Source: Sipunculus nudus
Taxonomy: Eukaryota > Annelida > Sipuncula > Golfingiida > Sipunculidae
Direction of reading: 5' to 3'
NCBI GenBank assembly: GCA_026874595.1
Contig: CM049307.1
Location: 78,652,643-78,716,642, forward strand
DNA length: 64,000 bases
Every line of letters begins with the position of its first letter. The stretch's first letter is position 1. The position numbers and the translations under genes were made by a program. The notes below the pieces were generated by a model. That model saw nothing but the letters and a program-made list of their open reading frames with translations, searched no databases and had not been told where the DNA came from. This document shows, one piece after another, positions 22,031 to 34,571 of this stretch.

Positions 22031-24793
22031 TGTAACACGGGGAAATTAACCCCCATGTTTTTTTTTTTCATTTTGTCTGTCAATCCGGAGTGACACTCGA
22101 GTAAAGTCCCTCCTGGTCAAGGGTCATTAAACGGTTTCCCTTGCGTAGTATGGCCTGCATACGTGGCCGGCGAAAATCCTGGGAGAAAGAATACGATGTT
22201 TTGTCGGACCGGTTTTGGGGTGGTTTGGGCAATGAGGCGTGACAGCTCCGGAACGTCCACGAGGTCTCGGAACTGTCACGTCAGTCCAGCCTTGCTCCTC
22301 TTGTTGGCAACAAGCTGACCATGGTCTTTCTTCTTCAGGTAGGAACCGTATATTATTGCCCCGATACCCTAAAGTGAAGGAATAATTATTATTAATGAAT
22401 GTTTCAAGGCCTAGAATGTCGGTTTAATACCAATATATTGGTTTCGCATTTCTTGTATGGTTAAGAATACAGAGAATATGTCAGTTTTCCCAGGTGTATC
22501 CTATTTATTTTTTAAGAAATAGAGCAGTCAGTTATCTCGTGCAGGCATCTCGTATATTGCGCCCATTTATATGTTGGGTTAACTGCAAGGGTTTAGTATA
22601 AATTTCCCAGTCTATTTTACTTTAAAATCGGCCACTTTAATTGGCTGGTAAGCACGTGTCTCTCTCTCTCTCCCCCCCCCCCCCCCGGCTGCAGGAATGT
22701 CTTTAGCGTCCGTTTCGGTCGGTATGCCGGCAACCGTTCACACCAGGGGTTATTCCAGCCACAACTAGTAACTAGTTGTACAGTGACAGAACCGCCTGTC
22801 ACGTATTATTATAGATAATTATATAATTATATTTTTTTGGTCTCATAAATATATAAATAAGTTTAGTCCAAAGGCATCGATTAAGCCAGTAGTCAACAGT
22901 ACCGCCATCTGGCAGTCAAGAGTGAAACTAATGTACTAATCACTCTTTCATCCACGCGTTTCACATACGGGATGTATGTATTATTATTACGAAAGGTTTA
23001 TGTAAAATCCTTCTATTGGAATTCCATCCAAACATACAATAACATTCTTATTATGTCTATTCTTTCCAAAATAGTCCTCATTTTAAATGTTAAATATTAA
23101 CACGAAAGGTGCAAACAAATTCTTTATTATTAATAACGATTATTAATTACGATTCACGTGAATCCCTCAGTATAACATTTTACCAAGCGAATGAGTCCAT
23201 TTGACGTATTATACAGTCCTGTTACACGATGCTGCCGGTGCTGCCATCTGACCGCCGAGGTTTGTACTAATCCGCCTTCCAGCTCCCTTCGTTGAACCCG
23301 AATTTATAGTGCAATATCACTAAAACTTTCAAATCCGCTATACGGGATATAGTTTACTTAAACCAGATTAATCAGTGGTATAATTAAGTAATAAAATATA
23401 TAAGAATTATCAGTTAGCAGTAACAGTAGCGTTACAATGTTATTCTTCTACGTTCATTTAAGAACAATAACATTACTGATAGTGATAATAACATTACTGA
23501 TAGTGATACGAAGGTTTTCTCATTGAAACGAGTTTCACAAGTGTTACGATAGATTAACTATGACAGCTCATGCAAGATAAGGTATTAAGCTTTTATAAGA
23601 TAGTTTTCCTACATCATAACTGTCAATAATTTTTAAAAGAATTTAGACTGAAATTACTTGGATACCACTTACCTCTCGCTCATCGCCATCCAGCTGAGAA
23701 CTTTTTTTTTTGTTTGTTGATGCATTTTTATTTACCTTCCGCCAACGAAAGTAGTGCGCTTAAAAGAGCACTGTACAAAGTGATGCCGGTTTAGCTGTAT
23801 AGGTTCACGCCTCTAGCTTGCTCCCACGCCTCCATTTCACCTCGATTAGTAAATTGTTTATCCATATTCCATACCTATCGCTCAGATCCTGATGTGTTTA
23901 CTTTTGGGGCCACATAACTTCTAGCACGATGCCTCCGCGTGCAGCCCCCTCACTGCACGAATTACGCGCCAAAGACAGGTGTCTCATAGCCTCAAAACCT
24001 ATTACCCAGATTAATTTATTTAATGTGTAATCATGATGTTTACATCATGCTAAGCCGGGAGTTTTTCCATTAGACTAATTTCACAGGGAATTATGTGACC
24101 CTACGTTTCTTTAGGGCCATGATCTAAGTGGTAGAGAGAAGATAGTATACGCCGTAGTCTATTGCATTAAACAGACATTCTCCCTGACGGGCCCGCCATC
24201 TAACCTCCACGCAATCATTCATATTTCGCTGTAACTATTATGAAGGCACAAAACCCCATCTCCTTAAATTTTAGAAAGTTTATTTCGTCATAAATATCCA
24301 TAGTATATCTGATAAGGGAAACAAATCATTTAGATAGGCCCGTGTTCAGATTAATTTGATGTGAGGTCTGTACTAATGCTATGTAGGATTGTGAAGTCAT
24401 GTCATACTGATATGGTTGCATTAATAGCTTTCATATGCCATATATGAATATATTCATAAATAAGTGTATCTATGTATAATGTATAATCCATGTATAATGG
24501 GTGTATAAGCTACCTATGCGATTTAAGATTAATAGTAATACGTATGAGACATATGGAGCTTACACTACACAGTTAGCCATGAAACTTAATTAAAACTAAA
24601 ATATTTGTAGACTGATATACGAATATTGTAACCTATAATATCTGTTCGATCAATTGAATGTTCGAGTCCAGCCTTGCTCCTCTTGTTGGCAACAAGCTGA
24701 CCACGGTCTTTCTTCTTCAGAATAAAGTTCATCCATCCACTTTGTCTTGGGTTCTTCCTTTGACATGGAGCGGACCTGCCTCACCCCGTCCGC

Positions 24794-24797
<4 letters not shown>
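22031..24797 (+). repeat. 3' LTR of the Gypsy element
   Basis: Near-identical to 12701-15460. It has the same 56-bp internal direct repeats (22283-22338 and 24665-24720) and the same insert. A local tandem duplication of about 22 bp at roughly 23464-23508 ('taacattactgatagtgata') is absent from the 5' LTR, so it arose after insertion or during the last replication cycle. Confidence 0.9.

Positions 24798-24856
<59 letters not shown>
24798..24856. repeat. (TA)n microsatellite after the Gypsy element
   Basis: Starts directly after the terminal CA of the 3' LTR. Confidence 0.95.
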
Positions 24857-24858
<2 letters not shown>

Positions 24859-27009
24859 CTCCGTCATATGAGGGATGATCAACATGATCCACATATCTCA
24901 GTGCCCCAACCAGCCTTTATGTTTCCACGTATCGCAGCTAGAAAGTAATGAGAGACCACATGCCTATACCAAGATTACCTTTCACCAGACAAGGGTCCTT
25001 GTCAGACGTTGGTATGTGATAAGAATAAGCTAATGAAATAAATGAATCCAAACCCAGAGAAATATTCACCCTGGGTCACAAACTTGATTGATTCGTCACT
25101 GGTAGGCAGGTCACTGATCCCTTTTACGAATGGATTACTCTCAGCCTAGCCCTCAATTAATCGTCCTTTCTCGCTCTGGTATACTATATATAAGGCTTAA
25201 CTATTAGGGTGACCCATACTCCTTCATAATGTTTATGGTTGCTTGGTTGTATTACCTTAACCCCGCACAAAATGCAATCAGCATCAGTCCACAACTTCAT
25301 GAGTAAAGATGCTTACAGACGGACAAACCATTTAACCGGCCAACTAACGGCATAAAACATAAATACTTCCCAGAGGATGAACAATAAAATTTCATGCAAA
25401 AAATACATAAAACTGTATGATGGGTAAAATATGAGGCTCTCAAACTGTATAAGTAACAATGCTCATGGTCTGTGTAGGACAAATATGAATCATTTCATAT
25501 ATTGGCCATTTTTACCATTGCGTAGCGCATATAACCCCCGAGTATTCCTACCAATATCTCAATATGTTAATATAACCGACTGATAAAATCCAGCGACCTA
25601 CGACTAAAACCGACACTATTTTTTCCTTATTTTTATTACCGAACCAAATTTTATCTAGCAGATTATGCAGAATAATTCTCTTTAAATATTTTATGCCTAA
25701 TGTTATTAAAAATGGGCACCACCCAGGCGGTCTTCATCGCAATGTACCAAGGGAGTTAATGTGAAACTCCCAAACCGACTGTATATGTCGTGACCAAGCA
25801 GAAGGCGTGCGACATTATATGGAATCTAATCTTTATATTATATATAAACAAACGGTTAATTAACACACGTTACAATGTTGATGACAATTGTAATTGTGCG
25901 TAGCGTTCATGATAAGGAAACAGACGGACCCCGGGAGGCAAGCGGCTGAAGGCCTGCGGCAATCGAGTGACAATTTGAAATGATGACGTCACTTATACAT
26001 CATAGTCGACAGTTCCAACCAACCATGACATTCAGCCTGAATCAAAATACGCTTTAAGGACTAACTATTTACCTGAAAGGGCTGGTGATTATTGGCTTTA
26101 TATTAGTCTTCTGGGAGAGTGTCCAAATTTATCTGATTTTTAGCCCTGGAACTGTAAAACCCAAACGTCACAGGAGCGAATATTTGCGATATATGAAAGT
26201 GAGATCTCATTAGAAATAGGTATTGCGAACGCTCTGATAAGCGTTGTTTTGTTAAGTGTATATGCACGATATATATATATATATATACATGTATACGATT
26301 TTTTGCGCATTGTTATTCTTTATTTTGAGACATTCAAAGATGCAGTCGTCCGTTGACAGGGTTCAAATCGTAACCATTCATCCTAGAATATTCTTATTCA
26401 ACATCCAGGGATGTCCATGGAAAATCATGGAAACCTGAAATTGGGTGTGTGTTACCTATATCCTTCGAGCTATAGGGCTTGTAAATACCCCTCAATATAA
26501 TAAAAAATGATACAAAACCTGTTTCTGAACAACTGCCTTTTTCACCATGATTCTTTCCATGCATATTGGTCATGGTGTGTTTCATTGGTTCCTGTAGACT
26601 GGTGACACCACCTGGATTTTTTTTTACAAATTTGACGCATTTTCTTAATATTTTTTTTTAGACCTTCAAAGATGCGGTCGTCCGTCCCAGGGCACAAACT
26701 ATTGCACCTAGAATCTTCTAACTTGACATCCAGGAAGGTCCATGAAAATTATCCTTGGACACGTGAACTTAGATCTCTGTTATATATATCCTTAGAGCCA
26801 TGTTTCAGTTGAATAGGGACACCTCCTCAAAAATTTGGCATTAAGATGATAGAATTCCTTTTGTGAATGGCTTTCTAGACAGCAGAGCGTCATGACTCCT
26901 GTGTCACTTAAGCTTCTGACAAGTGTTATTTCTTTTGGAGTTGTCACCATGATCAAGATCGGACCTATGATCATGCTGTCTTGTTATGGTAAACACATAT
27001 ACGTGGACT
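24857..27009. other. Intergenic; one ~330-bp spaced direct repeat
   Basis: No gene supported. About 26329-26500 and 26660-26830 are direct repeats ('ttcaaagatgcngtcgtccgt', 'cctagaat.ttct', 'acatccagg.a.gtccatg', 'atatccttagagc'). A short (TA)n is at 26267-26287. Confidence 0.5.
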
Positions 27010-27425
27010 GTTTACTCTCACATGGAACCATGACAACAGGTGAACTGGAGATAGTAAGTTTTGAACTGTTATGGCATTAGACATCCACATATTATTAAAT
27101 ATATTTAATTACCTTTAATTCAAAATAGCCGAAAGCTAATCATTCATCTACAAGCAATTGTAAATTTTGCTACCTTCCAGATGTTAATATAGTCAGGCAA
27201 TGTACACAGCTTGTAAGGTGTATATCCACTTCAGTCATGTGACTAAAACTACCTGGAAAATGGCCTTACTTTGGACCAGTCGTTGTTTTCGATTTGTGTT
27301 ACTGGTGTTTCTTCTTTCCGGGTAAGTGTCTAAAAGGAACATTTACTTCAGAATTCGCTTAATAATCCTTGTACAAATTCTTTGGTAAATACTCCTCATA
27401 TATATACATACATACATACATACAT

Positions 27426-27428
<3 letters not shown>

Positions 27429-27465
<37 letters not shown>
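27429..27465. repeat. (TA)n microsatellite, preceded by (CATA)n
   Basis: (CATA)n at about 27399-27425, then TA. It lies upstream of the transporter, at the same relative place as the palindromic TA tract upstream of the duplicate copy. Confidence 0.9.
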
Positions 27466-27466
<1 letters not shown>

Positions 27467-27798
27467 CTGAATAAAAAGGATGGATATAAATTAGTTATAT
27501 TAAGTTTAAATTTATCATATTGACAATTTACAAGCCGAATCTTAACTAGATTTCTGGTTGAGTCAGATACCAGGCCGCTAAAGGCGGGTCACCTCATGAC
27601 CAGTTTCCTGAGGATTATTGTTCTCTTTCATCATTAATTGAACATTTAAATTAACATTTGTATTTGTCACGTCATTTCCATTTACAGAAAAATTGAAGTC
27701 TCTCCATGACTGTTCACACTTTTATTATATTGCACCAGTTCTTATTTTACATGGAAATGATATTGTTTCTTTCAGTTTGATGTTCAATATTTTGAATC

Positions 27799-30700
27799 AT
27801 GTCAGATAATGAAGCTTTTGACGAAATGTTGCTAAGCAGTTATGGTAGGGCTGGGTACGCGGCTTGTGAGGCCATATCACCTTGTGACAAAAGGATGATA
27901 ACCAGTCTTTCCAAGAAATTACCCGAAATATACGGTCCGGGGTGTGTAGCAAACCAGAAAAATGATGAAAAATCAAAAAGTGTGAATTCAAGAAATAACA
28001 GCCCAGATACTAAATCAATGCACCAAGATGCAGACACAATGACAGACAGGTGCTCTAATCAAGCAGATGATGACAGCATAGAAACATGGTTTAGCTACCT
28101 TGTTCTTGCCGTATGTTTTGCCACACATGCTTTATCGGACGGAATACTGTTGCTTTATGGAATCATCTATCAAGACCTGAGGTCAAGTTTCATCGCCGAC
28201 AACTCAAGCCTGTCCTTGCCGTCTTCAGTACAAAATGCCATGTCTTGTGTCGGAGGCACGTCACTTTTAACACGAAATACAATGCCACACTGAAAATTCT
28301 CAAATGATTCATATCGGATGTAAAGATATTGTTAAACTAGACTTAGATTCATCAATATAATATTATTCTATCTCCAAAATATACAGTTTTGAAACGTAAA
28401 ATGAGACACTACTTACTGAAATATCTGATTAGTTTGTACAAGCATAAGGTATTTTAGTTTTTCTACAATGTTTTACATGTATAAAATGTCTGATTTATGT
28501 ACTTTAGGTTTCAGTATATAACATTCATGTCCAAGTGGCCTAACACGTGCCCTTTTACTTTTATTTTACATCAATGGTGGAAATATATCATTTTGCTTTT
28601 ATAGTATCTTTGTATATATTGGGTATATATAATAGCACATTTCTATGAAATTTCATATTTTATTTATATCAATTAGCAAAAGGAATAGCAAAGTTAATTC
28701 AGCCGTTAAAATATTCATGATTAAATATTCATTATTCAGCCTTGATTGTCAGTCCGCTCTTAAAAATCATCTCTCTTCGTACCGCTGGTATTATTGGAGG
28801 ACTACTGGCGGCTGTAGGTTTACTGATGTCATCATCTGCCAACAGCCTGCCATTCTTCACTATGACGTTCGGCTTTGTTACAGGTATGACAGTAATACCT
28901 GATAAAACAAACATCCTTTTAGTCCATGTACACAAACATTTAATTATTATAGGAATATGTAAAGGGCGCCGCATTCATTTTCGTACCCATTGTAAATTAC
29001 CACCTTTCCTGATGGGACAAATTATACGGGTCTGATCGCAGCGATACAATCTCCGCAGATGCGAGTCTTGGTACGCTCATAAAGTATCCTCTTGTGGATT
29101 CCCTGCCCTTATGTAACCTTGAGTAATTCATTCCTAGGAAGCATTTTAAAAGCTTTTCCGTAGCCGTTATAACTTGTTCGTGCAGACTTAAACCAGATTC
29201 CGTAAGTCGAATAACGAAAGGATATATCCCACCGTCAATAAAACGGGACGTAGAATCTGAACAATAATCATTCGCATTTCAGGTTTTGGATATGCGTTTC
29301 TATTATTCGTGGCCGGATTAGGGGTTCCAAAGTATTTTGATCGGCACCTAGCAGTAGCGACTGGAATCTCAATGTCCGGGACATGTTTCGGCGCGTTTGC
29401 AATGGCTCCTCTGACAAGGTATCTTCTGGACAAATACACATGGCGTGGCTGCATGTTGCTTCAAGCCGGTGTTGTTTTTCAGTGTTGGTGGTTGTGGATG
29501 CTAGTACGACCTGATTTAGATCAAGAATCAAAGACTTATGGACGCCTCAAGCGTAGAAACATTACTTCCAAACAAATGTGTGACAGAGACAGCAATCAAT
29601 CAAATGCACAAGGGCAGGGCACAGAAGCGAAGATTAAACTGTTGGCAGCATTAAAAGCCGCCGTAGACTTCAGTCTGTTGAAGGAGCTATCCTTTGCCCT
29701 CTTTATGATAGCACTCTTTATAACTCAGCTTGCATATCCGCTGGTTTACGTATTTACGCCTGATAAAGGTACTGAAATGGGGTTTTCTAAAAATGAGACC
29801 GGATGGTTTGTTTCCTGTCTTGGCATTGGCAGTTTACTTGGAAGAATTTTAATTGGTTTGATTGGTAATGCAGCCTTCCTACAAGGACGACAATTGATAC
29901 TTCATAGCTTTTGTCTCGTCCTGGCTGGTGTAAGCCATATTTTAGTTACATCTTGTTGGAGCCTTTGGTCAATGTATATTATCATGTCGGTATGCGGGTT
30001 TGCAGGTGGTAAGTGATAAAATACTTCCATGTGACCATAAATATCAGCCGCCCCATCTCTGCAGATAACTGGACAATATCTAACTCTTTTATATTAGCCT
30101 ACTTTATATCTTAATTTCACATAGGGACCTGAATATAACCACATGACCATATTTCATTCAGAGACACACTAATGCTTATCAATTAGGTTTCACTATATCG
30201 TATCAAGATAACATATAGTTCGGGTGCGAATAGAGCGCAGCTGTGTTGTATACACGATAATAAAAAAAGAAGACATTCAGTAATGAGCGATAAAACAAGA
30301 GGCTACCGCCGGATCTACATAAGCACTCTTTTCTTTGTTTTTTTCCCCAAAGATATAACTAACGAATGTCTATTTCACTTTATATATATTTCTTCAAAGT
30401 GACAGGTATGTAACTTAAAATGTACCTGGAAAAGGTTTCTTTCAGGTGGACATATGGTGATGGTTTCTATCGTTATTGCGGGTTTTTTCGGACATGAGAG
30501 ACTCGCTCGTTCCTACTGCATTTGTTATTTCGTATTTGGAATGGCGTACCTGATGGGACCTCCACTTTCTGGTTAATTATTTGTTTGTGGTGCGAAATAT
30601 AAAACGAATCAAATAATCTTTCCATATTTATATTCATCAAATTGATAAAGAGGAGTTAATTGTGAATTTTTGTTTGTATTTTTTTCTATACGAAAGATCA

Positions 30701-30895
30701 ATATGATTAATCCACTGACAACTATATCTGATGGTTATAAGTAATCATATTTTATATATTTCAGGATTTATCCGCGATAATCTGAATTCCTACGACCCTG
30801 CATTTTACCTTGCTGGAGGACAATGTTTCATTGCAGCATTCATTATATATTTTCTGAGAACTTCCGACGGGCCATCAGAAGGTTTATCTCATTAG
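27799..30895 (+). CDS. Monocarboxylate transporter-like (SLC16/MFS), intact, 5 exons
   Basis: Predicted 527-residue plasma-membrane carrier of the major facilitator superfamily; the SLC16 family moves lactate, pyruvate or other small acids, often with H+. Exons: 27799-28255, 28740-28883, 29283-30008, 30446-30571, 30765-30895, all junctions phase 1, total 1584 nt. A hydrophilic N-terminus (~1-95) precedes TM1 (WFSYLVLAVCFATHALSDG). The SLC16 signature before TM5 reads KYFDRHLAVATGISMSGTCFG (~217-237). A long charged loop (~270-315) separates the two six-helix halves, and the C-half contains GPPLSGFIRDNLNSYDPAFYLAG. The first intron uses a GC donor (AG|GCACGT at 28256); the others use GT. AATAAA is at 31000. 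Substrate cannot be told from sequence. Family call is firm; the exon structure is by eye, supported by the duplicate copy. Confidence 0.85.
28256..28261 (+). promoter_or_regulatory. Non-canonical GC splice donor of transporter intron 1
   Basis: GCACGT after exon-final ...GGAG. Joining here to the AG at 28738-28739 keeps phase and restores the TM2 sequence (CVG-ALIVSPLLKI). No GT donor in the neighbourhood does this. The duplicate copy has GAAAGT at the same place. Confidence 0.6.
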
Positions 30896-30999
30896 ACTTT
30901 ATTCCCCGATAATTATATAGTCACAACTACGTTGAGGTGAATTGCAGACTCTAATTTCTATATGAATTTAAATGATAATGCATGTTACATTTTCTTTAA

Positions 31000-31005
31000 A
31001 ATAAA
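31000..31005 (+). promoter_or_regulatory. Polyadenylation signal of the intact transporter
   Basis: AATAAA 105 bases after the stop codon. The matching place in the duplicate copy reads AATGATA, so the signal is lost there. Confidence 0.6.
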
Positions 31006-31080
31006 AGTACATGTATGTTTTTGATATCCACCATGCTTGAATATTTAAACTTTGGTTTTTATTGATGTGATAATAAAGGA

Positions 31081-31999
31081 ATGACATTAATACTAACTTG
31101 TAGAGCTTCTGAATGACTAAACTTGTCAATACGAATAATGTAGTCACTTGGATCAAACCAAAGCGGTATGTTTACTGTTCTTTTCTTATTTTGAGAAATG
31201 AATTTTTAACAACAATAAATTCTGGGAAAGTACAAACGGCTTAATAGTTCCATCGCGAGTCCGAATTATGAAGACATTTGTTCACATATATGCGGATTAT
31301 TTTTCAACAGGATGCAATAATCGAACATTTTTGTAATAATTATCCTAGAGGGGTAATTTGTGTCTGGGAAAAAAACAGTAAGAACTTCAAAGGAAACGTT
31401 AATTCTACAGCAAAAATTATCCCTTGGTGAAGGAACACTGGTCTGTCATAGTCTAAGCCGTTAATACCCGACTCGGTAGGCATTTATATTGGACATGTAA
31501 GTCTACTTGCGTCGAACGGAGAACTTCTCGGCTACGGCCACCCATTCGTTGCGTCAACATATTCTCTGACATGTCACAAGGGCAGAATAGCGTCATCTCA
31601 TAATATATCCACTCTGTAGACCCTGGTCTCTGGGAAAGAACCACCATTGTTAAAGACGGTCGAGAGAACAAAAATCCCGGTCTCGGAAAGCAAGGTTATC
31701 TGATAATCCCCCATTTATGCCATGTGTCTACTGACCGACATCTGGGGAATAAGAGTGGCCAGTACTGGAACTACCTCGGTCGCGACTTGGTGAGTATTTT
31801 GCAGGGTTTTGTTTATTCAGAAAATTCCAGATTAGCACGAACGCTGTGTCTTTACGCATCAGAGTTCAAACAGTGCGGATTACACCGAGCCAGCAGCCGG
31901 CCAGGCGAGGTTGCTACACAAACGAGCCATGCCCGCGCCACACGAATCAAGTGTCAACAACACATGAAACACCCCTGCGCACAATAACACCGACATCTG

Positions 32000-32050
<51 letters not shown>

Positions 32051-32054
32051 TGAT
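31081..32054. other. Intergenic, no gene seen; (TA)n at the end
   Basis: Contains a (TA)n at 32003-32045. Open frames on the plus strand at 31724-32127 read through this tract and have no domain. Confidence 0.45.
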
Positions 32055-32918
32055 ATATAAACAAGAGTCCATGGGCCATGACGCTCAGCTGAATTTTAAG
32101 GTGGTTGAAAATAGCTTGCCAAACTAAGCCTTCAACGGTCAATAAGCAAACCAGGTAAACAATAATGTAAGCATGGGCAGTTTTTTTTTTCAACCAAAAC
32201 GGCTGTTCATGATCAATCAGATAAAAGAATTTGTGAACAACGAATTAAATTATTTTTGAGAACCTGATAGTTATACAATTAAGGAGTCTCATAAATAGAA
32301 GTAACAAGGGCACCGAACACTGGAGCTTCCACTCGCATGGGAATCTAATTAGACGGGATGCATTACTCAGTGTGAATATAAGCAGGGCAGTTCCGTACCC
32401 TAGACCTTTGACTGTTTTGCGTATAACTGGTCCACAAGCCAATGCAGATAGACAGACAGACAGACGGACGGCACAATGCGCGAACAGAGTTGTTACTATA
32501 TCCCCTCCTTCAACTTTGTTGCGAGGGGATAAAAATGTGTACACAATTGGGAAAAAGACATTTGTTCAACTCATTTAACTGCCCTTCCATGGAGAAATAA
32601 TATGCTTGCAATGAATCATGGCAATGAATGCATTAGTTAATCAGATATTGGAGCTTTTTCTATCAAATTATAATTTTTTTGGGGGGGGGGGGGTATTTAC
32701 TAGCCCCATAGGTCGGAGGATATTGGTAATAGGACCTTATTTCAGCATTCCAAGGAGATTTTTATGGACATCTAAGGGTTTTCAGTTGAAAGTTTCTAGG
32801 TCCAACAGTTACAATCTGTGCCCCGTTAACGTCCGGGAAGCCGGACAGACAGACAGACGACGGACAAAGGGTGATCGCTATAGGGAAGATAACATACAGT
32901 AAGCTGAGCTAAAAAGCA
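32055..32918 (+). repeat. Interspersed repeat with (GACA)n cores
   Basis: Begins near 'acaagagtccatgggccatgacgc' and ends near 'cagtaagctgagctaaaaa'. Two GACAGACAGAC/GGACGG runs lie at about 32450-32472 and 32844-32868, the second followed by 'gtgatcgctatagg'. I associate this motif set with dispersed mollusc-type repeats, from memory. The boundaries are approximate. Confidence 0.45.
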
Positions 32919-33058
32919 TAATTAACGTCACCTTAGTGGTGAATGATGGAACAAGATATACTTAGAATAGCAATGAGTTGTTACGGAACCTAATATAAAC
33001 AGATCACGTATGCGTGATGAACACAAATTTTGTAATGGAGATAAAAAAAATCAGATTC

Positions 33059-33787
33059 TGTAAAACTAGGCACCGTGAAATGTCTAGGGGAATGAATAAA
33101 GAAGTCAGTGGTTTTTTGTTAACAAATAACTATATTTTTTTCCAACCCTAACATTACAATACACTAAATCAATACAATTACACATTACAATAACAGTATA
33201 ACATCAAATCAATATAATCACACAGCCTAATAAACAAAGTGCACAGTACCTGGATACCATCACCGCCACAGTGACAAGTTCTTTAAATGTATACTCTCGG
33301 AGTATAACAGTCCAATGTAAAGCTCTTATAACAATAAAAAAAAACTTGAGGCAGGCAGCATTAAATTTTATAGAGTTAGTAGTAGTAGAATTCCTGAAAT
33401 TACTGGATAATCAGACAGGTCCCACAAACTGAAATACACACGTCTGTGTCCGCTGGAATCTTCTCTCCTCTCTCTCGGTTTAAAACACAGCCCCCTATTT
33501 ATAACTTCTCTCCCCAAGCCGAGAATTTTCCACTTCTCGAACAGTCTAAAGAATCCAGCACAAGACACAGTAAACACGCGTTACAGGAATCATCTAGAAA
33601 AACATCGCTGTGTCACAAAATAATAGGGTTCACACGTGAGCTCGGCCAGGCGAGAAAGCCCCAAGCTAGCATGACAACGAGAATTCAACCAGTACGGATT
33701 AAACTGAGAATGCAATTCGCGGCCAGACACGGGCGCTACAACACGAATTATGCCCGTGTCACACAATAAAAAGGGCACCTGTAACAG
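33059..33787 (-). repeat. LTR-like segment with TATA box (possible solo LTR)
   Basis: On the minus strand it starts TGTTACAGGTGCCC, has TATAAATA (33496-33503) about 285 bases in, then a purine-rich leader, and ends ...TTTTACA at 33059. TG/CA ends and an internal promoter suit a solo LTR. No target-site duplication or partner LTR was found, so a cellular promoter is an alternative. Confidence 0.35.
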
Positions 33788-34524
33788 AGTATAAATTAAT
33801 TTCTTCTAAAATATGTAGTTCAGGTTCATCATTCTTCATAAAGGCATTATGAGAACTTTCCACACGAACATTACCAAAAGATCATTAATATATACACCGA
33901 TTTCAGTAGGTGGGATAATGGGCTGCTTAAACATGCAGAAGCATGGACAGCTATTTCTATACTATTACATGTCCTGTCCCAGCAGCCACATAATGACTCT
34001 TCCCTGACCTCATTTTACCGATGATTGACACCCCTGAAAAAGATGTGCGCTGACGAATGTCAGACCTGTCGGAACAGCATGATCTCAAACAAGCACTTCC
34101 GTAATTCTTTTCGCAAGCATCAACTCAATAACATTTTAGCAATTGCCATGTTTCTGTAATTCTTTTCGCAAGCATTATCTCAATAACATTTTAGCAATTG
34201 CCAATATCTTCCTTTATATTGACCACTGTGAGACCACAGGCACTTGCACAATGTATTCACCGGATGAGCGGTATTACAAGCATCACTGCGCGTATCACTC
34301 TGTTGTCTAACAACCTCCCCGAACAATCGACCAATTCACAAATAACTTAAATTATTAGTATGCATTCAAATGTAAGCTTCATATTTCAAATATTAAAGAA
34401 ATGTATAATACATTACATAACATACGATAAGATCTCAATATATTTTTATGTTACATGTCTGATTGGGTGAAGGGTTCAATTTATACATGTCTATATTTAT
34501 ATTATTATTATTAATAATAATATG

Positions 34525-34571
<47 letters not shown>

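Larger units (their letters stand above)
12701..24797 (+). mobile_element. Ty3/Gypsy LTR retrotransposon, nearly complete
   Basis: A 12.1-kb element with two near-identical long LTRs (12701-15460 and 22031-24797), both TG...CA. It also has a primer-binding site at 15464, gag at 16464-17783, pol at 17690-21925 and a polypurine tract at 22021-22030. Domain order is Gag (RRM-like plus capsid plus CCHC knuckle), aspartic protease, reverse transcriptase, RNase H, integrase. RNase H before integrase is the Ty3/Gypsy order. No envelope-like frame and no chromodomain were seen. LTR differences visible by eye are a few dozen in 2.76 kb, which suggests a fairly recent insertion. Two single-base lesions around RNase H make this copy probably non-autonomous as written. 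A clean target-site duplication is not visible because the flanks are TA repeat. Confidence 0.92.
27010..31080 (+). repeat. Segmental duplication, left copy (carries intact transporter)
   Basis: Matches 36283-40420 in the same order across upstream sequence ('cacatggaaccatgaca', 'aattcaaaatagccg', 'ggcgggtcacctc'), all five exons, all introns and the 3' flank ('gataatgcatgttacat'). Intron matches show a DNA-level duplication, not retroposition. Confidence 0.9.

Noticed and set aside
13286-22802. Almost identical 61-63-codon minus frames at 13286-13477 and 22617-22802
   Set aside because: They are the same place in the two LTRs and read through a (CT)n/poly-C tract; conservation reflects LTR identity, not coding constraint.
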